Part shown: positions 7,257 to 16,174 of the stretch, piece by piece
How the letters are laid out: each line of letters starts with the position of its first letter
Position numbering within the stretch: the first letter of the stretch is position 1
Program-made: the position numbers and the translations under genes
Assembly (NCBI GenBank): GCA_020724545.1
Contig: DYGR01000003.1
Span: 43,220-107,219, forward strand
Reading direction: 5' to 3'
DNA: 64,000 nt
Source of the DNA: Candidatus Methanoperedens nitratireducens
GTDB lineage: Archaea; Halobacteriota; Methanosarcinia; Methanosarcinales; Methanoperedenaceae
Notes under the pieces: generated by a model
Told to the model about the DNA's origin: nothing
The model's database searches: none
Seen by the model: the letters and a program-made list of their open reading frames with translations, nothing else

Positions 7257-8489
7257 ATGGAAATACTCGCAGATATAGGAGGAAGACCAGGGCTTGATTG
7301 CCGTGGTTTTTGCAGGTACTGTTATTTTAGAGGGGTAAAAGAAAAAGAAGTCCCTGCTTTTGGGTGCAAGTACTGTCTTCCGTTTCAAAGGGGCTGTAGT
7401 TACTGCACGAAGAATGTCAGGGAGGGCTATTCTGGTTTTAAGCCAGTCTCTGTTGTAGCACAGGAGATAAACCAGGCGCTTATTTTTAACAAGAACGTAT
7501 CAAAGTTCAATATAAGCGGAGGGGGTGATGTGAGCTGCTATCCTGAGCTTAGATCCCTTGTGAAATTCCTCTCCGGGTACAAAAGGCCGATACATATAGG
7601 CTATACAAGCGGGAAAGGTCTGAATAGGGAGGATGCACTGTTTTTCATTAACCACGGTGTGAGCGAGGTAACATTCACAGTTTTTGCTACAGATCCGGAA
7701 CTGCGGCAAAGGTACATGAATGATAAGACACCGCAGGATTCATTAGAAGCGCTTCGCACCCTGGCAGGAGAGTGCGATGTGTATGCTGCCGCCGTGCTTA
7801 TTCCCGGTATAAATGATGGCGATGTACTTTTAAAAACATGCTCAGATCTTGAAGAGATGGGTATAAGAGGATTGATACTGATGCGTTTTGCTAATGCATT
7901 TGATCAGGGTCTGATCCTCGGGAATGCACCTATAATTGAAGGCGTTGTACCTCATACGCTCTGTGAATTCAAAGCCATAGTTGATAATATAAACGAGAGC
8001 TTCGAATTTCGTGTTTCTGGTACGCCGTTATATGACCCGGAGACAGGCTCACCGTTTGCAATTCGAAACGAAAGCGAGGCGCTCTCAAAACTGCCTGAGA
8101 TCACAAAAGAAGCTACGATAATCACGGGTGAGGCTGCATCTTCGCCCCTGAGAGAGATCTTTGATAGACTCGGGGGTCTGGTGAACATCGTGTCTGTAAA
8201 AAAGGATATAGGCTGCCTGATCACTATTGAGGATATAAAGGCACTGGACCTGAGCCAGGTAAAAGAGACGGTATTCTTTCCGGGCAGATCATTTGTTCAT
8301 GATCCCGAGGTCAAGAAGATACTGTCAGGCGATGGGATAGACAGGCTGGTTCGCAGAGGGCCTGATATGCTGACTGTTGATGGAGAGATGAGTATTTCGA
8401 TGACCAGGGATGAGGTTCTGGCTAAAGAAGTGGAGGCCTTCACTGAATTCATACAGATGATAAATATACTTGGAACAAGGCCAACCTGA
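7257..8489 (+). CDS. mmp10: Mmp10, MCR-arginine methyltransferase (radical SAM)
   Basis: A 410-residue protein matching methanogenesis marker 10 in length and motifs. The N-terminus [17 protein letters not shown] is followed by the radical-SAM cysteines [10 protein letters not shown] and further pairs CKYC and CSYC. The glycine-rich [13 protein letters not shown] segment then fits SAM binding. Mmp10 is known to install 5-methylarginine in the alpha subunit of methyl-coenzyme M reductase using SAM and cobalamin. Its presence implies that the organism has MCR, although mcr genes are outside the window. It is a single gene, convergent with the AhpD-like gene. Confidence 0.93.
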   Translation: MEILADIGGRPGLDCRGFCRYCYFRGVKEKEVPAFGCKYCLPFQRGCSYCTKNVREGYSGFKPVSVVAQEINQALIFNKNVSKFNISGGGDVSCYPELRSLVKFLSGYKRPIHIGYTSGKGLNREDALFFINHGVSEVTFTVFATDPELRQRYMNDKTPQDSLEALRTLAGECDVYAAAVLIPGINDGDVLLKTCSDLEEMGIRGLILMRFANAFDQGLILGNAPIIEGVVPHTLCEFKAIVDNINESFEFRVSGTPLYDPETGSPFAIRNESEALSKLPEITKEATIITGEAASSPLREIFDRLGGLVNIVSVKKDIGCLITIEDIKALDLSQVKETVFFPGRSFVHDPEVKKILSGDGIDRLVRRGPDMLTVDGEMSISMTRDEVLAKEVEAFTEFIQMINILGTRPT

Positions 8490-8539
8490 CGATATATTTA
8501 TATGATTTAAGATAAGCAACCGGTGATTTCATGTTAAAC

Positions 8540-8588
8540 CCCGCCTTCGGCGGCGCATCCCCAGGGGTCTGGGGTCGCAACCCCAGCG
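8540..8588. terminator. GC-rich double hairpin between convergent genes
   Basis: A G/C-rich block in an otherwise A/T-rich spacer contains the hairpins CGCC-TTC-GGCG and TGGGGT-CGCA-ACCCCA. It lies between the converging mmp10 and AhpD-like genes and probably ends transcription from one or both. Its base composition is unlike the flanks and it could instead be a dispersed intergenic repeat. Confidence 0.4.
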
Positions 8589-8616
8589 CCATAAGGCTAA
8601 TGTTGATTTTATAGTT

Positions 8617-9057
8617 TCACCCTTCTCCTCTCTCCTCAGGAATCCCGCATACCTCGCACTCATCTTTAAGCTTCTCAGAATCTATAGCCCTGGTACCTTC
8701 AGCAAGGACTGCGGCATTGGACAGAGAGCCTGCAATCAGTATGGCATCAAAGATCTCTTCCTTCGTTACGCCCAGCCGCCGGGCAACACGGATATGCATC
8801 TTCAGGCAGTGCTCACATCTCAGTGCGGCAGATACCCCTATTGATATCAACTCTATGGTTTTGATGTCTAACCTTTTAAATTCCCGAAATATGGCATTAT
8901 CATATATAATCTTGGTAACAAGTAATTCAGGCGATTGTTTCATAAAGTCAAGGATATACGGTATTTCGCCGTAAGCCTTCTCTACTTCCTTCAATAGCTC
9001 TTCAGCAGCTTCATCAGGCTCTTTTTTTAAAATCTTTTCAATCCCTTGTAGATCCAT
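8617..9057 (-). CDS. Carboxymuconolactone decarboxylase/AhpD-like protein
   Basis: A 146-residue alpha-helical protein of the CMD/AhpD family. The CEHCLKMH segment carries the CxxC pair and downstream histidine used by AhpD-type disulfide reductases, preceded by ISIGVSAAL and followed by ARRLGVTKEEIFDAILIAG, both typical of the family. It probably reduces or relays disulfides under oxidative stress, but many archaeal members have no assigned substrate. The C-terminus has an extra CEVC pair. It is not in an operon. Confidence 0.85.
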   Translation of the reverse strand: MDLQGIEKILKKEPDEAAEELLKEVEKAYGEIPYILDFMKQSPELLVTKIIYDNAIFREFKRLDIKTIELISIGVSAALRCEHCLKMHIRVARRLGVTKEEIFDAILIAGSLSNAAVLAEGTRAIDSEKLKDECEVCGIPEERGEG

Positions 9058-9104
9058 GTTAATGGATTCTTCAATCCTATACTAAATAAACATTTGCATA
9101 TGAA

Positions 9105-9689
9105 TTAAAAGGGCAACAATCGCTTTCCTATAACATAGATCTCAGCACTTTGCTTTCGAGTAGCCTGTGGAGAAAAGGCCTGGACTTTTACGAAATGATC
9201 ACGCGCTTTGTTCAGGAAATCAGGGAACATATCTCCCTGGAAAACCTTTACCACAAATCTTCCATCTGGTTTCAGGAGCTTCCTTGCGCACTCAAGGGCG
9301 GATTCGGCAAGATCTATAGAGCGGGCATGGTCATAACTCCAGTTCCCTGAGAGACTGGGCGCAGCATCGCAGATGACCACATCGGCGCCTTCTTTTATCT
9401 TATCTTTGATTTTCTCTACGGTACTGTCAAGCCGGATATCGCCTTTTATCGTCTCCACGCCCTCTATTTCCTCTATCGGCAGTATATCCACACCAACCAC
9501 CTTGCCGCCAGAGAGTTCATGAGCTACCTGCAGCCATCCACCAGGTGCTGCGCCAAGATCAACAACAGTATCTCCTTTTTTAATAATGTTAAACCTCTCA
9601 TTAATCTGCTTAAGCTTAAAAGCGGCACGGGAGCGGTACCCTTTCTCTTTTGCCTTCCTGTAATAATAATCTCTGCGGTCTCGTGGCAT
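9105..9689 (-). CDS. rlmE: RlmE/FtsJ 23S rRNA 2'-O-ribose methyltransferase
   Basis: A 194-residue RrmJ/FtsJ methyltransferase of normal length. It begins DYYYRKAKEKGYRSRAAFKL, the conserved lysine-bearing start. The SAM-binding loop VVDLGAAPGGW, the aspartate in VVICDAAPS and the lysine in FVVKVFQGD complete the K-D-K-E pattern. It 2'-O-methylates a uridine of the large-subunit rRNA. An unrelated methyltransferase gene lies 11 bases upstream on the same strand and is probably cotranscribed. Confidence 0.92.
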   Translation of the reverse strand: MPRDRRDYYYRKAKEKGYRSRAAFKLKQINERFNIIKKGDTVVDLGAAPGGWLQVAHELSGGKVVGVDILPIEEIEGVETIKGDIRLDSTVEKIKDKIKEGADVVICDAAPSLSGNWSYDHARSIDLAESALECARKLLKPDGRFVVKVFQGDMFPDFLNKARDHFVKVQAFSPQATRKQSAEIYVIGKRLLPF

Positions 9690-9700
9690 GGTAATATCAA

Positions 9701-10699
9701 CTATAGTATTTCGTCGAAAGTCTTAGATACAACTTGAAGATGCTTATGCAAAATACTATTATAATTAGGCTGCTTACTCCCCACATATACCCACTGGTCG
9801 TATATGCCTTTTCCATCTGTATTATCTATTATACTCCCTGTTATCATGTTTTTTTCAAGGGCGCACTTAAGTATCTCGATCTCTTCTCTTTTATTCACTG
9901 TTAATATTATCATCCCGCCTGGTTTTAATACTTTTACTGCTTCGCTCATCATTCTCTCCCATATGCCTCTGTTAAAGGGATAGATCGTACCGAGCATAAA
10001 CCCGGCTACCGTATCGAATGTATTCTCATGGAAGAACTGAGAGAGGCTGGTGGCATCAAGAACAATCGTCCTCTCAGGCTCAAGCACACTGTGCTCAAGC
10101 CCCTGGCATACCTGGCACTTATCAAAGTCGATCGCCACTGGGGCGTATCCCATCTCATGAAGCGGCAGGGTGGACATGCCGTTTCCGCAGCATATCTCAA
10201 GTATATCTCCCCCGAGCTTATATCTATCCAGCAGTTCCTTCAGCCTGGATCTTCTACTCTCGATATAGATCATCTCGTATGGCTCTTTTGATATATGGCA
10301 GTTCTCGCATAATTGCCTGTTTACCAGCGCCAGAGAATAATACTCAATCACTGCGCGATCAAACTCTTTATAAGTAGTTCTGTATAACCTGTTCAATCTC
10401 AGGTTCCCTGCAATGTTAGAGAACCTCCTGCTGCTCTCATTTGGTGCGGGTTTTGATGACACGATACCTGTAAAGATAGACCAGAATCCAGGTGTATCCT
10501 CTGTCTCATGATTGTAAATAACAAGCCCGATTACATCCCCATTCTCATCCTCGATCCCGTCGATCTCATCGGGCGGGTCTTTGCTTATATTCTCTAAATA
10601 GTGTAATGATAGCGTATTATTCTTTAAGGATGCATAGCTATCCTCAACAAAATATATATTCTCCCTGTTCCCAAGACCCAGGATACCGTGGATAAGCAT
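9701..10699 (-). CDS. Class I SAM-dependent methyltransferase
   Basis: A 332-residue protein. The C-terminal half is a Rossmann methyltransferase: motif I GGDILEICCGNGMSTLPLHE (about residues 162-182), an acidic strand VAIDFD, motif IV-like FDTVAGFMLG and AVKVLKPGGMIILTVN. The N-terminal 150 residues have no recognised family but contain CENC followed by ISKEPYEMIYIESRRSRL. The substrate is unknown. It is encoded just upstream of rlmE and just downstream of the DUF2150 gene, all on the minus strand with gaps of 11 and 26 bases, so the three may form an operon. Confidence 0.75.
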   Translation of the reverse strand: MLIHGILGLGNRENIYFVEDSYASLKNNTLSLHYLENISKDPPDEIDGIEDENGDVIGLVIYNHETEDTPGFWSIFTGIVSSKPAPNESSRRFSNIAGNLRLNRLYRTTYKEFDRAVIEYYSLALVNRQLCENCHISKEPYEMIYIESRRSRLKELLDRYKLGGDILEICCGNGMSTLPLHEMGYAPVAIDFDKCQVCQGLEHSVLEPERTIVLDATSLSQFFHENTFDTVAGFMLGTIYPFNRGIWERMMSEAVKVLKPGGMIILTVNKREEIEILKCALEKNMITGSIIDNTDGKGIYDQWVYVGSKQPNYNSILHKHLQVVSKTFDEIL

Positions 10700-10725
10700 T
10701 ATTTTTTAATTATTTAATTTATTCT

Positions 10726-11325
10726 CTAATCGCCTTCATCAGGTTCATCCTCACGGTAGCTTGTGTCACCGATCATGGCAGCACTGATCGAATCAATACC
10801 ATCAAGCCACTCAGCTACAAGCCCTTCAGGGACATCATCAAGAGCTTTTTCACTGATCTTCCCCCCAGCAAGGATATTTGCACCGATCTCTGCTATATAA
10901 CCAAGTGCAGCCCCCATATTATCCTCCTCTTCTGCCTTCACAGCGCTCTTTATCAGTTTATCAAGGGATTTCTTTTTCTCAAATGCCCCTTCTATATAGC
11001 ATTCGCATGATGCAAAAACACCAATCAATGATAACTGCACGGATTCGATCATCATGTCAATATCCTCGTTTATGGGCTCAACTTTTTTGAGGACTATTTC
11101 CTTTACTTCGTTGAGGTATTTCAGTGCATCTTCCCTGGAGAGCAGTTTCTTATCATATTTTGCTATTATCTTCAGGCATGCCAGAACCACATCATCTTCC
11201 ATATATACAAAAATTGCCCCTTTGTCCTGATCATCAAGCTTAAATCCGCTCTCTTTTACTTTATTTATCCAGTTCTGCCATCGTTCTTCAGTATAGAACT
11301 GGATTGTATACTTTGACTCCTGCAT
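10726..11325 (-). CDS. DUF2150-family archaeal protein
   Basis: A 199-residue acidic protein matching the archaeal DUF2150 type, common in Methanosarcinales: FYTEERWQNWINKVKESGF near the start, GAIFVYMEDDVVLACLKIIA, and a long helical centre with SVQLSLIGVFASCECYIEG. No catalytic motif is visible. It lies 13 bases downstream of a response regulator and ends a possible minus-strand signalling operon. Function is unknown. Confidence 0.65.
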   Translation of the reverse strand: MQESKYTIQFYTEERWQNWINKVKESGFKLDDQDKGAIFVYMEDDVVLACLKIIAKYDKKLLSREDALKYLNEVKEIVLKKVEPINEDIDMMIESVQLSLIGVFASCECYIEGAFEKKKSLDKLIKSAVKAEEEDNMGAALGYIAEIGANILAGGKISEKALDDVPEGLVAEWLDGIDSISAAMIGDTSYREDEPDEGD

Positions 11326-11338
11326 CGTTTCTCCATCT

Positions 11339-11755
11339 CTAATTTGTGTTTTGATTTTCGATCGTTTTAAACTCTGTTATACCTGTCAATTTTCTCACTC
11401 TGTCTATTAATTCGTTCTTACCAAAAGGTTTTGTTATGTAGTCATCAGCCTTTAATACATGCAACCCAAGCAGTTTATCTATGTTCTGTGCTTTCGCGGT
11501 TAGAATAGCAACAGGGATATCTGAATATTTCTCTTTGATTTTCCTGAAGATCTCCCATCCATCCATATCAGGCATCATGATATCAAGAAGCACAAGATCG
11601 GGCTTTGAAGCTCCGATCAGAACCAGTGCTTCCGTTCCACTCGTAGCCAGTAATGCTTTAAAACCTCCGCTCTCAAGGACTAATTTAACAAGCTCAAGCG
11701 TGTCAGGCTCATCATCCACTATAAGCACTTTTTTGGCAGGTGTATCATTATACAT
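11339..11755 (-). CDS. Single-domain response regulator
   Basis: A 138-residue receiver with all key residues: D14-D15, phosphoacceptor D58 in LLDIMMPDMDG, T86 in AILTAK and K109 in ITKPFG. There is no output domain; the tail after residue 125 is short. The start overlaps the 3' end of the histidine kinase gene by eight bases, so the two are translationally coupled and are presumably cognate partners. The output target is likely another protein, perhaps in the same cluster. Confidence 0.9.
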   Translation of the reverse strand: MYNDTPAKKVLIVDDEPDTLELVKLVLESGGFKALLATSGTEALVLIGASKPDLVLLDIMMPDMDGWEIFRKIKEKYSDIPVAILTAKAQNIDKLLGLHVLKADDYITKPFGKNELIDRVRKLTGITEFKTIENQNTN

Positions 11756-12872
11756 TGTATCCCCTTTTTGGTAATAAAATATGAAAGGTGCTTCCTATAT
11801 TTTTACTTTCCGCCCAGATTTTACCCAAGTGGGCTTCTACTATGTTTTTTGAGATCCAAAGACCCAATCCTGTTCCTCCATAGTTTGGTGCATATGTTGA
11901 TGTTGAATCAAGCTGATAGAACCGATCAAAGATCACCTCAAGCTTATCCCGAGGGATACCGATACCTGTATCATCGATCCTTATATGTATCCATTTATCC
12001 TCTTCTTCTGCTGTTATCTTTATTCTTCCTTTTATTGTATATTTGATTGCGTTGTCCACTATACTTGAAAATACCTGTATCAATCTGTCCCTATCACCCT
12101 CAACCGTAATCTGCTGAGGGATATCGATATCTATGGGTATGTTCTTGATTAATGCTATTTTTTTTATATCCTCTGGAACATGGGTTATCAGGTCATAGAT
12201 CGATAATGTCTGCATATACAGTTGAAGATTACTGGATTCGATGAGCGATGTATCGAGCAGTCCTCTTATTAACCTCGATAAGCGTTTTGAGTTTCTCAGG
12301 ATTATCTCAAGTTTATGTTTCTGCTCTGAGGTTATATCATCCTCAAGCAAAAGCTCAGTGAATCCTATAATGGATGTAAGCGGTGTACTGAGTTCATGCG
12401 ACATATTTGAGAGGAAACTATCTTTTATCTTATAAAGCTCTTTGAGCTTTGAATATGTTAACCCCAGTTCCTCATAGGAATCTTTAAGTTCTTCTTCAAG
12501 CCTCCTCTTGTCTGACACGTCTTTCATTACGGTAATGATCTTCTCAACGTTCCCGTTCTTATCCTTGATTGGAATCCTGGATATACTGGTGTAGATTATG
12601 TCGCCATTGTACTCGGTTTTATCCTCACTCTGGATGGTCTCTCCTGTGTTGATGATATACTCGTATTCTTTATCGATATTTTTCTCCCTGAGGTGCGGAA
12701 ATATTTCAAAAAGATCTCTGTTCAGTATATCCTCCTCTTTGAGCCTTCCTCTGTTAAGATTAAGGAATTCCTTATTAACAGCAAGTATTTTCATATCTCT
12801 ATCCACTACATGGATCGCAAGATTGATATTATTCAATATCTCTTCATTAATATTCGTTGATATGGACTTCAT
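11748..12872 (-). CDS. PAS-domain histidine kinase
   Basis: A 374-residue soluble kinase. A PAS domain (about residues 11-120) is followed by a coiled-coil linker. The HisKA domain has H159 in SNMSHELSTPLTSIIGF. A full HATPase_c domain carries the N box DNAIKY, G1 DDTGIGIP and G2 GGTGLGLWISK. No membrane segment is seen, so it senses an internal signal or a partner protein. It is followed by its overlapping response regulator, and preceded in the transcript by two small membrane proteins, a KaiC-like ATPase and a roadblock protein. Confidence 0.92.
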   Translation of the reverse strand: MKSISTNINEEILNNINLAIHVVDRDMKILAVNKEFLNLNRGRLKEEDILNRDLFEIFPHLREKNIDKEYEYIINTGETIQSEDKTEYNGDIIYTSISRIPIKDKNGNVEKIITVMKDVSDKRRLEEELKDSYEELGLTYSKLKELYKIKDSFLSNMSHELSTPLTSIIGFTELLLEDDITSEQKHKLEIILRNSKRLSRLIRGLLDTSLIESSNLQLYMQTLSIYDLITHVPEDIKKIALIKNIPIDIDIPQQITVEGDRDRLIQVFSSIVDNAIKYTIKGRIKITAEEEDKWIHIRIDDTGIGIPRDKLEVIFDRFYQLDSTSTYAPNYGGTGLGLWISKNIVEAHLGKIWAESKNIGSTFHILLPKRGYNV

Positions 12873-12908
12873 ATACCATTCTCAGCTCTTTTGATGTAAC
12901 TAAATCCT

Positions 12909-13229
12909 TCATCTCTTGAACCTCAGACTTACCATTTGATATTCTTTGATTAACCATCCCCAGTATTTAATTGTTGCAATAAGGCCGAGAGTTAGTCCTG
13001 CTGCAAATAGCGCATACCCCAGAAGATGCGAATATTCAAACTCTGCCAGTGATAATGTCCTTACAATAGAACCTAATAACACAAAAGAGATACCTGCATA
13101 ATAAAGATAGTAATACCTCTTCATCCCCATAACTTCGCCCAATCGTCTGCTGAGAATGCTTAGAATATAAAGAATTAATGCAAATAAAATAAATGATGCT
13201 GAATCAAGTAACTCTATACCCGTGTTCAT
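12909..13229 (-). CDS. Small three-helix membrane protein, copy B
   Basis: A 106-residue protein with three hydrophobic helices (about residues 10-28, 40-60 and 70-92) and short basic loops RRLGEVMGMKRYYYLYYAG. It has the same size and layout as the neighbour at 13575-13874 and is probably its paralogue. It starts directly after the omega-RNA-like sequence, behind a GGAGG motif. In haloarchaea, small membrane proteins of this kind occur beside KaiC-like and kinase genes (inference); the role here may be to place the kinase at the membrane. Confidence 0.65.
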   Translation of the reverse strand: MNTGIELLDSASFILFALILYILSILSRRLGEVMGMKRYYYLYYAGISFVLLGSIVRTLSLAEFEYSHLLGYALFAAGLTLGLIATIKYWGWLIKEYQMVSLRFKR

Positions 13230-13260
13230 CTAAGTACCCCGCCTCCCAATAACGTTAAAT

Positions 13261-13600
13261 ACTTTTGAAACATTATTATACTAAGTGAAAACTGCCCTGA
13301 TACCCATTGTGGAATGGCACTCTTACGGAGATAACGGTAGAAGTTCAGGATCGCAGTTGGATAATCTGAGGGATATTGCCTGATCAGGCCTGTTTTCCAG
13401 CAATGGAACGGCGGAAATGCATTTGAAGCTTCTTGATCAGGTAGGCTGCCACTCTCTTTCGAGAAAGAGGGTCTAACGCTTTGCAAGCGCGGTGTCAACC
13501 AGCCAGATGTAGCGTGTGATGATATCGAAGCCAGTTTGGAATTGAGATTGAACATAGTTACAAGCTCCAGCCCTTCAGGGCGGGGTAGTTGACTTTTCAC
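13261..13600 (-). ncRNA. HEARO/omega-RNA-like sequence without an adjacent IscB gene
   Basis: On the minus strand this begins with the GTCAACTACCCCGCCCTGAA-type block (13561-13593 on the plus strand) that opens HEARO RNAs, the guide RNAs of IscB nickases. Hairpins follow at 13477-13489 (CGCTT-TGC-AAGCG) and 13454-13469 (CTCTTT-CGAG-AAAGAG), then GGCAGCCTACCTGATCAAG, in the order I recall for HEARO. No IscB frame follows: the next gene is an unrelated membrane protein. The 33-base opening block recurs at 16220-16252 with two differences. An open frame of 124 codons across this stretch is not a convincing protein. Confidence 0.6.
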
Positions 13601-13874
13601 CTACCATTATTCTATACAGGTAATAACTTGCTGTAAAAGAAGCTAAAGAGCCCAGAAATCCTATCAATCCAGAGAAAGATGTATTAGAAGAGATTATATG
13701 TATTGCAGCAGTGAGAAGAATGATTATAGGGATAGTATAGAAATAATAGAAGGTTCTTACACCGAATTTCTTCTGATAAAATTCAGCTATTGCAGTTATA
13801 AAGACTATTATGAGAATAGCTACAGTCCAGGCATATATTTCAATGATCCTCTGTATTAATATAATATCCAACAT
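13575..13874 (-). CDS. Small three-helix membrane protein, copy A, 3' end altered by the HEARO-like insertion
   Basis: A 99-residue protein with three hydrophobic helices (about residues 12-30, 40-60 and 66-90) and the basic loop EFYQKKFGVRTFYYFY, comparable in layout to copy B. Its last codons, reading G-E-K-S-T-T-P-P, are encoded by the opening block of the omega-RNA-like sequence, so the element has replaced the original C-terminus. It starts 5 bases after the stop of the KaiC-like gene and is surely cotranscribed with it. Confidence 0.65.
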   Translation of the reverse strand: MLDIILIQRIIEIYAWTVAILIIVFITAIAEFYQKKFGVRTFYYFYTIPIIILLTAAIHIISSNTSFSGLIGFLGSLASFTASYYLYRIMVGEKSTTPP

Positions 13875-13879
13875 ATTTA

Positions 13880-15322
13880 TTATTTTTTAAAAGCCTCTAC
13901 GAAAGCCTCAGAGAGCGTCTTTACCGGGCTGCCTGATAATAGTCCTGAATACTCACTGAATGGTAATTTTATCTCAACGCCCTCTTTATTGATAACGATT
14001 TCCCTGATCTCCTTGTCATGATCGCTGCCTCTCATCTTAAGTACTGATATGGCTTTTCGCATCTCGCTTCTTATTTCCACGTATCTGAGTAATATTACAG
14101 TATCCATAGTAGGGGAAACGCCTGTACCTGTAATCTGTGCTGTTCCTGTCAGGTTCGAAGCCTCGTTTGTATAGATGGCTGTAACATTTTTATTTTTCAT
14201 ATTGCTGATAATACCTGCCATATACTCAGGGAACTGGATATATCCCGGCATCATCCGATAAAGCTTGCCTGTGCCGTCAAACAGCAGGCGCCTGGCATTT
14301 ATTTTTTCAATAATCTCACAAAGCTGGATTGCAAGCTCGTTGGCATCAAACTCAAGAGGGGATATTATTTTGAGCAGATCCTTATCCTCATATTCTTTTA
14401 GATTCCAGCCGAACATCTTAGAATTCTCGCGTATCTGCATCGCATCCTCTTCAAATGAAACGATCACTCCAGGTTCGTTTCTTGACAGACCGTTCATAAT
14501 AAACTGTGTTCCGATTGTTGTTTTACCAGTTCCGCTTGAACCTGAAATCAATATAGCTGAGCCTTGAATGAAGCCTCCACCTGTCATCTGGTCAAATCCT
14601 TTTACCCCAGTGGATATACGCTCTTTTAAGATAGATGTCCTGGCTGTCAGAGGCAATCGTGGAAATATCATGAATCCGTCTTTTGTAATTTTACATGAAT
14701 GTTTTCCACTACAGAAATCCTGTCCCCTCATTTTGAGAATATTAACATGGCGCACGCTTCTATCTAAAAAAGGTTCATTGCTGATATAGATAATACCATC
14801 AACAAGATAGCTAAGAGTACTTTTAATAAGTGTATCAGCAGTAAACTCGCCTGTTAATAGAACAAGGGAATTCCATCCCTTCATAGCTGTAAAGAAATCA
14901 TAGTAGAACTGACGCTGGGATTCCTCATCCAGTCCAAAAACAAGCACATTTGCAGGATCAATGACGATCCTATCAGGCTTGACTATCTCTATGTTCCTCT
15001 CCATCTCATTTATAACAGCTTTTGAGCCTTTGCGGATTATATTGATATCAATAGGCACATACCTGACATTACCTTTCCCCAGTAATGAAATATTATAAAA
15101 GGAGAACTTGGACATGAAATTATTGATCATGGCTATAGGCTCAGAGAGCGCTGTGATATACATGCAAACCTCTTCATTCTTTGCTGCGTTAAAGAGAGAT
15201 TGCATAACAAAAGTGGTTTTTCCAGTCCCCGCTGTCCCTGCTATTAATACTGCTGATGGTCTGAGGAAACCTCCGTCCAGCACATTATCAAGACCGCTTA
15301 CCCCTGTGGCAACCTGCTTCAT
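13880..15322 (-). CDS. Double-domain KaiC-like RecA-fold ATPase
   Basis: A 480-residue protein with two KaiC/RecA-type ATPase domains. Walker A motifs are GTAGTGKT (residues 29-36) and GSSGTGKTT (261-269), each preceded by the family sequence TGVSGLDNVLDGG or TGVKGFDQMTGGG. The second domain keeps VIVSFEE, the likely catalytic glutamates. Such archaeal KaiC-like proteins act in signalling, not in a cyanobacterial clock. It lies 4 bases after a roadblock gene and upstream of membrane proteins, a kinase and a response regulator. A single-domain paralogue is at 48878-49639. Confidence 0.9.
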   Translation of the reverse strand: MKQVATGVSGLDNVLDGGFLRPSAVLIAGTAGTGKTTFVMQSLFNAAKNEEVCMYITALSEPIAMINNFMSKFSFYNISLLGKGNVRYVPIDINIIRKGSKAVINEMERNIEIVKPDRIVIDPANVLVFGLDEESQRQFYYDFFTAMKGWNSLVLLTGEFTADTLIKSTLSYLVDGIIYISNEPFLDRSVRHVNILKMRGQDFCSGKHSCKITKDGFMIFPRLPLTARTSILKERISTGVKGFDQMTGGGFIQGSAILISGSSGTGKTTIGTQFIMNGLSRNEPGVIVSFEEDAMQIRENSKMFGWNLKEYEDKDLLKIISPLEFDANELAIQLCEIIEKINARRLLFDGTGKLYRMMPGYIQFPEYMAGIISNMKNKNVTAIYTNEASNLTGTAQITGTGVSPTMDTVILLRYVEIRSEMRKAISVLKMRGSDHDKEIREIVINKEGVEIKLPFSEYSGLLSGSPVKTLSEAFVEAFKK

Positions 15323-15326
15323 ATAA

Positions 15327-15692
15327 TTACTCCAAGATCTCTTTTATCTTCCGGGATGCTTTGGCTACCTCAACCAGGATTAATCCAAGACCTGCATCAG
15401 GTCTGGCCATAACCAGAAGCAGCGCCTTTGATCCCGCTCCGGTTGCGATTATTTTTCCGTTTTTTGATTCCACGATAATCCTATCTGGAATACCTTTCCC
15501 AAGCTCTGCTGTTGCGGTTTCTGCCGCTCCCAGCATCGTAGCCGACATTGCTGCAAACGTCTCTGCCGGGAGTTTTCGTGATACATTTGAGCATATAAGT
15601 AAACCATCCCTGCTTGCCACAGCCGAGGCTTCAATACCTCCGATATGTTTTAGGTCATCCAGGATATTCTCAAGCATCTCTGTTGTTGTCAT
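15327..15692 (-). CDS. Roadblock/LC7-domain protein
   Basis: A 121-residue roadblock protein. The typical IGGIEASAVASRDGLLICS segment is followed by helix FAAMSATMLGAAETATAELG, strands RIIVESKNGKIIATGAG, and the final ALLLVMARPDAGLGLILVE. In prokaryotes these proteins partner small GTPases or other P-loop NTPases; here the partner is likely the KaiC-like ATPase whose gene follows after 4 bases. The first gene of the signalling cluster. A decayed IscB element lies directly in front of it, so its promoter region has been rebuilt. Confidence 0.9.
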   Translation of the reverse strand: MTTTEMLENILDDLKHIGGIEASAVASRDGLLICSNVSRKLPAETFAAMSATMLGAAETATAELGKGIPDRIIVESKNGKIIATGAGSKALLLVMARPDAGLGLILVEVAKASRKIKEILE

Positions 15693-16174
15693 AGCGTTGG
15701 GATCAAGGGGTAGAGGATACCCAGCTCTTCAGGGCAGGGAGGAATCGTACCCCTTGTATTAATATATACTGGTTTTACGCTCCTGTTGTCGTGTTCAACT
15801 TCAAACATTATTCTCTGGTTGAATAACCGATAGCACTTGTTAGGTGCTGTGTTTTGTGTGAATCTTTTATTGTTTAGATCGTAGTTATGCAGCGACATTC
15901 TTTTATCCATGAATCCCCCGATTCTTGTGGCTTTTCCTTGCTCTAACAGTTTTCTTGCTTTTGCTGGTTTACACGGCATCAGAGGGTTGCCGCTCTTACT
16001 TATTACTGGAATTCTGTTGATTGCAACCTGTTCCAGTTCAGTTGAGCATCCATCGAGGTTGCAAGAAGAACTTAGTTCAGTGTTGCCACTGGACACAGCA
16101 TTTAATGGTTCTGCTGAATTATTAGGGACTTGGATGTGCATCCCTGCGTTCTTGTAGTTCTTCTGCGTCTGCAT
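15689..16174 (-). pseudogene. Internally deleted IscB (PLMP-domain) remnant
   Basis: The frame encodes 161 residues. The middle has the IscB N-terminal PLMP/RRXRR signature: VISKSGNPLMPCKPAKARKL followed by LEQGKATRI. IscB nickases are normally about 400-500 residues long; the bridge helix, RuvC pieces and HNH domain are absent, and the sequence jumps to a short tail ending RGTIPPCPEELGIL, which resembles the 3' boundary of such elements. It therefore cannot be an active nuclease. The frame ends within the roadblock start codon. Confidence 0.7.

Noticed and set aside
13226..13600. A 124-codon minus-strand open frame
   Set aside because: It coincides with the omega-RNA-like hairpins, has no protein family pattern and starts inside the HEARO block; treated as RNA.
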